Of a stretch of 64,000 bases of DNA, positions 56,465 to 64,000 are shown one piece after another. The notes under the pieces were generated by a model. That model made no database searches. It saw only the letters and a list, made by a program, of their open reading frames with translations, and was not told where the DNA came from. Each line of letters opens with the position of its first letter. Positions within the stretch are counted from its first letter, which is position 1. This stretch comes from Pomphorhynchus laevis. Lineage: Eukaryota > Acanthocephala > Palaeacanthocephala > Echinorhynchida > Pomphorhynchidae. The stretch lies in contig WNNJ02000469.1 of assembly GCA_012934845.2 (NCBI GenBank), positions 186,001 through 250,000 of the forward strand, in the 5' to 3' direction. The position numbers and the translations under genes are program-made.

Positions 56465-56504
56465 GGAGCACATTCAGACGATTGATCAAGGAATCTTTAC
56501 ATAT

Positions 56505-56690
56505 TATAGCGCTAAATACGCTTATGACAGGCAACAAGTCTAACTAAAACTTGCTGAAATTACCATGGTTATCATTAAAGATATTTTAATATAAACGCAT
56601 TGCCTCATCCACGTAGTTGCGCTGCTTTCTTTCGTGCACTAATTACACGCTGCTTTTTCCGTGTATATACGTATTGCATTCGTTCATTTT
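56505..56690 (-). repeat. Inverted, diverged third copy of the 364-period unit
   Basis: The minus strand matches the unit interior: AAAAGCAGCGTG, TAATTAGTGCACGAAAGAAA, ACGTGGATGA, AATGCGTTTATATTAAAAT, and TTGCCTGTCATAAGCGTATT. Together with the direct copies it makes a large inverted repeat, as in miniature inverted-repeat elements. Confidence 0.85.
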
Positions 56691-56699
56691 TTCATCAAA

Positions 56700-57370
56700 A
56701 ATGATGCAAGTAAAGTTCGACAAGAATGCAATCCTCATCAATTTATAATATTTATATTTTATATAAATTTAAATATAAATTTATTATATTGGTTATAATT
56801 GATTATATGATTATTATATAAGTGATAAATAAATCAAATATTCTTGAAGAACGTGTTTGCAGAATACGTTTATGAGTGCTAGTCGTCGAACTGCAGACAC
56901 TGATTGTGCTAAAATAGAGCTTATAATTTAAGGTTTATTATAGCAATTTAAAAGAGAAAAGTTATAATGTTAATTACCAAATTTAATAAGAAAATGTCAT
57001 TTAAAGCTAAGAAAGTGTGACGATGATGAAAGCTATCCACACCAGCATAATGTCAAATAATAGATTTTGGACAACATGATCGATTTGTAATTATGCAGTT
57101 ATTTTCAATGTCCTCACGATTGTATACTCACATGCCGAACATTATTAAGATAGCAATTTTAGTTGATTTGCGATCAACAGAGCAGCGTGAAGTCGGATGT
57201 TCAACCTGACTTTTAATTTGTCAATAGAAATAAAATATAACTTTAAAACAATTAAATAATTATTAAATTTTATTTTTATTCAAACATTTAGACTGCAAAA
57301 CCATTACTTTGTAGCAAATCTTCTTTTATTTAAAGCGATTTTTTATTCTAAACTTGTATTTTTCGCACTT
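56700..57370. other. AT-rich spacer downstream of CBS exons
   Basis: The final CBS exon(s) encoding the sequence after SIRNYM should lie here or further left, but I could not find them. Confidence 0.35.
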
Positions 57371-57372
57371 AC

Positions 57373-60300
57373 ATATAATTTCGAATTGAATCCCCCAGTA
57401 TTACAACACACTTATCTCCTTTCTTCAAACCGTATTTTTTGCATGCTTGAATTGCACTCCATACGGTGCTGCCACTACTTCCACCTAACACGATATATCA
57501 ATTGAATTTTGAAATTAAATAATTGAACGAAATATTACCAACAAGCAATCCTTCCAATCGAATAAGGTCTCTTGCTGTTGTAAACGAATCCTTGTCGGTA
57601 ACGTTGTACCAATCATCTATTTGTGAATAATTAATAACAGCTGGCTTGTAATCGTGTCTTTTAAAAGTAATATTTAATTTGCTAATTGTAATAAATGATA
57701 TATATGAAACTATACCCGATTCCTTCCACGTCGAAATAAGAAAAGTCGTCGATGTTACAATGCTCTCCTACTACTGATCCTTTAGCGTCAACACCTATAA
57801 TCTGAATATTAAGAATATTCAATTTTAAAATTAACTGCGAGTTACGACAAAAGTTTAAGCATTATATGCAAAAGCTTAACAAAATTTGAAAAAACCAAAT
57901 CAGGAAATGAAAGCAATAATTAATTTTTTTAATCAATATTTATTATTGATAACAGACAATTACAATTTACGGATTACCCGCAAATGGGCTCTTATATTAT
58001 TATCACTATTAAACTTAAAACGTTATTTGTGATTTTGTGTGATCATTGGTTGTTGCTTTCTGACATGTCTGCTTTCTGACATGCGTAAGGTTTCATCCTT
58101 ATTGACATTGAAACAGCCTTTGCAATAAGGGTTGATATCCTTCATCGTAAGGTTCGTATACAATCATTGTACGAAGAATGAGTGCGAGTGGATATCTGAC
58201 TTGATATTTGTTTCAGTACAGCGTTCGTTGTCGGACCCATCCCTCCTGTGGTCGATAATATAATCGGGTGAAAGGATGCATGCTCGACTTTCACTATTCG
58301 TTCATCATATTTTGCATTTTTGCGATTTTCGTGGTATTTGAAGGGGTTTGATATTCTTGATAGGGAGTACGACGGAGCCAAAGAGTAAAAAACGCATATA
58401 TCCATGAAGGACCGGTCCGTAGCAATTCCAAATAGGCCGTTGCAAGAAATATCTGCCCTTGCATCTCTATCTCGCGATGTTGTATTGCTATCGAATTCAA
58501 TAGATTGAGGTACATGATTAAGTTGGGGTTCTTTTATTACGCACTTACAAAACGTGCTTAAACATTTAGATATTTCATCGATTACAATATTGTGACGGAC
58601 AAAATTAAATCCTCCAGTCGGGCATGACAGGCCATGTGTAATATCAAATCCGGCACCGCAAGGGCACTTATTTGTCATTGAGTTTGGTTGCCAGCTATAT
58701 CGTAATGCAACAGCGTCTTGAAACTCCCTCGAAGGTAGAAATGTACCCGCTAGGTCATACGCTGGATTCAGCCATGACCACACTCCAGTTGTATTGGCGT
58801 TTTTAAGAATCGAAGCAAGATCCCTCTCTGAGGATTGGATGAGACCTTATGAAATATGAGCCCATCTGCTAAAATTGGAATGTCGGATGTGGCTCAGCAA
58901 ATCTCGTCGATTATCCAGAAGAACAGAATTTTGACAGCTATTCCTATTAAGCTCAAACATCTTTAACGAGTTCACGTAATCCACATTTCCTCTTTCGGTT
59001 GGGTTATAAATTCCGAGTCCACCAAATTTGAACGGAAGTGTAATTAGTATTCTATCTTCCTCTCTAATCGGTCCGGTACCGAACATATGAGGTAATAAGT
59101 GCTCGAACAGCCGCGAACGAAAGCTTTCAAACCAACTGTTCGTGGTTTTGTAAGTTCTGAATAAATAAGTCTGTTGGTGATGATATGCCTTTGTCAATAG
59201 AATATAAGCCGAGAATGCGTTGATTGATGCAATCTCATGAAGCTGATCAAGTGACTTATTCCAATCGTCGACCGTTTCTTTAACTCGTGACTTCACGTAT
59301 TCGCCGATACCTATAAAGCTTCCTAGGTATTTGGCACCATCTTTATGTATAGGTACGGCATTGTATGCAAATCTCTTTAGATTACTCCCCAGCTCTACGT
59401 CGTGTGTGAGAAGCGTGCATTTTGTAGGATTTACAAAGTATCCATAATTCGGGCCCAACTGCTTGACACATTCCCACACTTTTAAGAGGTCATCGATTTT
59501 TTCGACACATGCTCCATCGTCTGCGTACCAACAGTGAATAGCTCCAGGTGCAATCTTACTGAATCTGTCAATAAGGGGCATTGATGCAGCAGCGTAAGCA
59601 GCCATGGCCAGCGGATCCCCTTGTGTGAATCCTTCAGCCGACAATAGCGTTATATTATCGACAGTAAGAATTTATGGTTGCCCATACGTGTTATTTAATA
59701 TCGTCGATAAAGCTGGACATATATATTTCATGTTTGTTAGAGCCATTTCTCTGTTAACACAATTAAATGCGTTTCTTGCATCTAACAATAGCACACAATT
59801 GTCGGCCGATTTTTCAAACGCTGTTCGGCTGAATGAACAGCGATTTCGGTACCACATAGTTGAAAACTCCCACAGATTGTTGTCAGATCATTTTTGATGC
59901 GTGAAAGCAAAGCACGACCAACTATTCTCACTACCTCACCAATTCCAATTGGTCTGACACCAGGCATCTTGTTTAATGGTATCAAACGGCTTACTGTATA
60001 TGCCTGCAGAAGGGATGGCTCAATAGATTCAGTCGATATCTTAATTGCGAATTCACATATCTTGTCGGCTAGGAGGTAAGAACTATTACCAAATGATGTA
60101 AGAAAATGTTACCAATTATCAGAGTCTACTCCAGACGGACCAGTAGATCCGCGTGTTCGTTTTGCTGCTGTTATAACTTCCTCTGGCGTCAAATCATAAA
60201 ATCGTGAGGCATGAGGTTCCACGCATCCATCTAACCTATCTCTAAGCATCATGCTGTCAGACGCCGACGCGTTAGTAGGATGAAGCTCCCTTAGTTTTTG

Positions 60301-63066
60301 AAGCACGGTAATACCGTCAAGTTCCTTTCCCAATGACAATATTCCACCACCATTCGTTGTTTTAATAATCGCGATGCTTTGCTGATTTTCCCAGATTTAA
60401 TAAGATTGACAGCCTTTTTTGTATTTGATGTGGGCATGTTCCCATCTTTTTCTAGTTCACTTACCCGACACTTTTGAAGAAATTGCGCTTCTGCCAGTAA
60501 CTCATTAAGTTTACCCCCTCTCCAAAGTAGTATTCTCCGTATTAGTGTTTTCCTAGTTAGGAAAACACTGGAACGGAGAATTCTCTGCAAAAGAATTTGG
60601 CATAGCACGGTGGCCCTTTTCAAAGGATCATTTCGATCTATTCTTGCTTTATTCAAGTCATCGAAACACGTTGTAATTAGACCAAGAAATTCCTTGCTTG
60701 CACTACACATCGGTAATTTAAAAAGATTTGGACACTATTGGATTATTTCGTCGTACACAATGTCAAGTGAGCATTTTTCCAAATTTCTCTCTGTTATGGA
60801 TATTGGATCGTGTGATGCTCGTACGTTCGAGGGTTGAAGCTCCTGTACAATTTGAAACTCGTTGTTACCGTGATTGCTGAATTCCTGAGCACATTGAGTT
60901 TTGCGCGGGCAGTTTGGAGCTGAGCAATTAAGACGTGGTTTATTCGATCTCGCGCACCGACACCTCAAGCATTTGGCAACCACGCCATTGCACGAACAAC
61001 ACTTTTGTATCGAAGAGGGTATGCCTCGTGGCATAACTGTTCGGCGACCGGAGCCCTTTCATTCTTTTATCTTGGGATCACTCTTGTATGGTTTATTGTG
61101 ATTGTGTTTAAACTTGTATGTTATGTATTGTATCGTTGTGTGTATTGTATTGTATTTAATTCATTGTATGTTATTTTATCTCAAACCTTTTTGAGATAAT
61201 TAATAAATATTAATACATATAAATAGATATTAATACATATTATTATTGTATTAATAATTATTATTGTATCATGTATTGTATTTAATTCATTGTATGTTAT
61301 TTTATCTCAAAATTTTTTGAGATAATTAATAAATATTAATACATATAAAAAATATTAATACATATTAATAAATATTAATTATTATAAATATTTATTAATT
61401 ATAATTAATAAATATTTATAATAATTATTCTTAAATAATAATGTTACATATTTTAAAACGATTTTTAATAATAAATGTATCAGCATTATTTACAATTGCT
61501 GGATTAAGTAAAAATATAATTACCAGTTGATAATTATATATTTTATACGTAAAGGAGAAGTACAAATAACACAAATGTTAGAAATATCACAATATAGCGA
61601 GGAATTTAGTATCGTCACATGCACAATGTAGTACATACCATTTATCTAGTAATATATGAAATGCAGGTAAACGATCTTATCCGGAAGAATGCAAACTACA
61701 ATTTTCAAATATATGAAGAGGTCAACGATTTCGAATACAGAAATTTACAGAGCATTAACTATGTGATAATCTTAGTAATATTATAAGTGCAATAAGTATA
61801 AGAAAAATGTGATACACGTATCAACTAAATCGTTAAAAACTTGTGGTAATTTAAAAACCACCACATTTTTTGCTTATACGGGATCACCTTAGCTATTTCA
61901 TATCCTTCGTAATCGAGCGAAACTAAAGCTAGTAAACTTTGAATATATTCAATTCCTAAACATTGCGGTTGATTGGACATAATTAATTATGATGAATGAT
62001 TAGTTAATAGTTAATCGTAATTCATTATTAATCAATCGGATAGAGGCATATTTGCTTAATTTTTGCATCCATGCATGTTCTAGCTCAAAGTATAATATTA
62101 GGAGCAACCAAAAGTTTTGTTTATCCGGTAATTCCGCAATAAATACTGCTAATAAAACTGCTATTATACTGCTATGTAAAACTGCTATTTTTAGTTTCAT
62201 GATACCTAACTTTATTGTAATAGCTTTTGTGATTTTTGCTAGAAATTTTAGAAATGCAAACAACATTTCAAAAATTCAAATATATTGATTATGTCCTCAA
62301 AGTGCCAAATATTCCAATTATTAATGTTGATCTTAATCAACAATGAAAGCCGTCTGATGCAATCATAGTTTGCTTTTACCGAAGCTATGATAAAGCTTTG
62401 ATATTATCATTACCTTACAATGTGGAATTTGTTCCTTGATTTTTCTTGATAATCCAGTTAATGTTCCTCCCGTACCAGCACCAGCTACCAACATTTCAAG
62501 TTTACCTTTAATAATAAATTCATCATCACATATTCATAAGGAACTACTTGTACCTTCACAATCCCACAAAATTTCTTCAGCAGTAGTTTCATAATGAGCG
62601 AAAGGATTATAGGCATTCCGATACTGATTTGGAACTATCGATTGTGGATTGTGTCTTTGCATTTCTTCCGCTATCATTTCCATATTACCATCTTCCCCGT
62701 ACTGTTTACCAATTTCTCCTCTAACAACATTTCCACCGAGTGCTTTGATAGTTTGTTCCTAAACTAAACGATTTTTGAAATGTTAGTTTTCATATGATCG
62801 TACTTTCTCAGCACTCATCTTCTTTGTCATTACTATAGTGCAATCGTATCCTTTTACCGCAGATACTAATGCCATTGCAATTCCTTTTATAACATTTAAA
62901 ATAGGTTATAATTCAAAATAATGTGCTTCACCCGTATTTCCCGATGACGGTTCAAAAATAGCATAGCCGGGTTTGATATCGTTTTGGTTCTCGGCTTCTT
63001 CAATCATTCTTGAGGCTATTCGGTCCTTGAGGCTACCACTCGGATTCAGGTATTCACATTTTACAA
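57373..63066 (-). CDS. CBS: Cystathionine beta-synthase catalytic domain, 7 exons (partial)
   Basis: CBS is the cytosolic PLP enzyme that joins homocysteine and serine to cystathionine. Seven minus-strand exons chain in phase with GT-AG introns: 63066-62932, 62883-62804, 62758-62554, 62505-62414, 57801-57716, 57657-57539 and 57484-57373. Visible motifs are NPSGSLKDR (PLP lysine), EPSSGNTG (PLP asparagine loop), [30 protein letters not shown] (phosphate loop), [27 protein letters not shown] and [13 protein letters not shown]. Introns are 45-58 bp, except the fourth (4.6 kb), which contains a family D LINE in the same orientation. The residue after ILP is usually D; here ILGDS. The N-terminal exon(s) before VKCEY lie beyond 63066 or outside the window, and the C-terminal part (TKF... 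and the regulatory tandem CBS domains) was not found. No stops were seen in the exons. It is more diverged than typical animal CBS, so a paralogue or early pseudogene is possible. Confidence 0.85.
57930..61110 (-). mobile_element. Family D LINE copy B inside CBS intron 4
   Basis: The same order as copy A: Cys-rich N terminus from 61034, RT, zinc knuckle, restriction-like nuclease (58783-58142), and a 3' end with GAGCCCATTTGCGGGTAATC near 57985. It has the same orientation as the host gene. It is broken by stops (about 60735, 60109, 59670 and 58847) and frameshifts (about 60300-60340 and 59800-59860). Confidence 0.9.
58142..61034 (-). pseudogene. Family D polyprotein copy B
   Basis: It starts [17 protein letters not shown], then [16 protein letters not shown]. 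Further landmarks: [30 protein letters not shown], the A motif [13 protein letters not shown], the B motif [14 protein letters not shown], the C motif [12 protein letters not shown] (YADD, where copy A has FADD), a knuckle [15 protein letters not shown], and nuclease text [31 protein letters not shown] and [13 protein letters not shown]. The longest clean stretches are 59644-58847 (RT) and 58783-58142 (nuclease). R2-like elements usually have one such ORF. Confidence 0.85.
61139..61370. repeat. Tandem duplication, period 126
   Basis: GTATTTAATTCATTGTATGT through TTGAGATAATTAATAAATAT occurs at about 61151 and 61277. Confidence 0.85.
61371..62410. other. Remainder of CBS intron 4, AT-rich
   Basis: No gene was recognised; overlapping frames on both strands near 62000-62288 are probably chance. 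Confidence 0.45.
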
Positions 63067-63069
63067 CTT

Positions 63070-63950
63070 ACAGAAATTTATTAAAGGGAAAATCAAACCA
63101 CAAATGTATAAAACATAAAATTATTAAATCAAATTGTCTATATAACAGGTTTCAATTGTTTATCTCTGAAATTAATATCTTGTTCTAACATTCCTTATCA
63201 CAGAAATTAAAATTTATAAAAATTTGTTTTTAATTTTGTTAATGATTTATCAGTAAGCATTAAATATTTGTAATTTGTTGTCGTTTACTATATTTAGATT
63301 TTATGCATCATCATAAATTTTAATTTATTTTTAAAATTTATATATAAATATATAATTTTTGTATATTTTTAAATTTATAAAATTTTATCGTTTGCAATAT
63401 ATTGATTTTATAACACAATTAATTACCGTGATAAATATACCGAATCAAAATTCATATTAATTTAATTAATATTAATTAATATTTAAAAGTTTATAATATT
63501 TCTATATCAATATTATAACATTATAATTAATATTACCGTAATTTCATATATGAATAAAAACTAGCATCTAACAATTAATATTCTTAGCTATAACATTGAA
63601 ATTTTAATAATTTTATAAATGAACTTTTATAATTTCATAATTAAATTATAATAAATTTCATAATAATATAAAAATTTAATAATAAAGATATTGGTTCTAT
63701 TTTGTACTAATTCGGAACTGCTGATTATAAGTATCACTTTTCTCTCAAATAACGAATTTTTTGTACATCTTGCATCAAGCATTCAACAATTCGTCAAAAT
63801 TGCAAATAGATCATTTGCAATTTTTATATATGTCATATAAATATGTCATCTTCGTAAATATGACATATTTAAATTTAAAAGAAACATATTTTTGCATGAG
63901 CATTCATGCATACTATATAATATAAAATATAGTACATTAAATAATAAAAT
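63070..63950. other. AT-rich DNA, probably CBS intron
   Basis: A plausible intron 5' of the first visible CBS exon. No upstream CBS exon was identified. Confidence 0.4.
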
Positions 63951-64000
63951 TTTAAGAATTGCAACAATTTGCAAGGATATTGACTTCAAAATCATTTAAA
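63951..64000 (+). mobile_element. Penelope-like P1 fragment at window edge
   Basis: TAAGAATTGCAACAATTTGC and the following 30 bases match 43006-43060, the thumb-like end of the P1 fragment. It runs off the window. Confidence 0.5.

Noticed and set aside
62000-62288. Overlapping small frames on both strands in CBS intron 4
   Set aside because: Lie inside an intron, hydrophobic by composition, no recognised motif.

Overview
This window is animal nuclear DNA. It is AT-rich and built mainly from decayed retroelements, with three host-type coding units. The host genes have no bacterial signals: one has seven GT-AG-bounded exons with tiny introns (45-58 bp) plus one 4.6 kb intron, and two are single-exon. 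Abundant APE-type LINEs, R2-like restriction-endonuclease LINEs and Penelope-like elements with GIY-YIG nucleases point to an invertebrate. The very short introns fit a compact-intron lineage (nematode, some arthropods, flatworm). I cannot name the species.

Layout. 0.4-3.2 kb: family A LINE pieces. 4.0-7.9 kb: family B LINE (minus strand). 8.6-9.1 kb: an eIF3j-like single-exon gene. 9.5-14.7 kb: two more family A copies around a long palindrome and a dispersed repeat. 14.9-17.7 kb: Penelope-like and LINE fragments and small repeats. 17.6-25.3 kb: three copies of family C, including a plus-strand copy with an uninterrupted 821-residue ORF2. 25.5-26.3 kb: a decayed acidic reading frame. 26.75-28.83 kb: a ~360 bp satellite. 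29.4-33.8 kb: a 15 bp minisatellite interrupted by two head-to-head family C copies. 33.9-37.7 kb: R2-like LINE (family D) copies converging tail to tail. 38.0-39.2 kb: an intact, divergent eIF4A-like gene. 39.5-42.3 kb: a broken RTE-like LINE (family E). 42.3-45.4 kb: Penelope-like fragments, an 18 bp minisatellite and a large palindrome. 46.1-49.4 kb: nested R2-like and family B LINEs. 50.4-54.0 kb: a dispersed repeat, an RT remnant and a Penelope-like element with an N-terminal GIY-YIG domain (Naiad-like order). 55.1-56.7 kb: recent tandem and inverted duplications. 57.4-63.1 kb: a cystathionine beta-synthase gene on the minus strand whose large intron holds a family D LINE.

The host genes (two translation-factor-like genes and one transsulfuration enzyme) do not form a pathway; they look like isolated genes in a transposon-rich, possibly heterochromatic region. 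The most notable signals are the Naiad-like domain order, hammerhead-ribozyme-like cores beside Penelope-like DNA, the hairpin at a frame change in family C ORF1, the intact divergent eIF4A copy, and the reconstructed CBS exon chain. I found no clear new multi-gene system.
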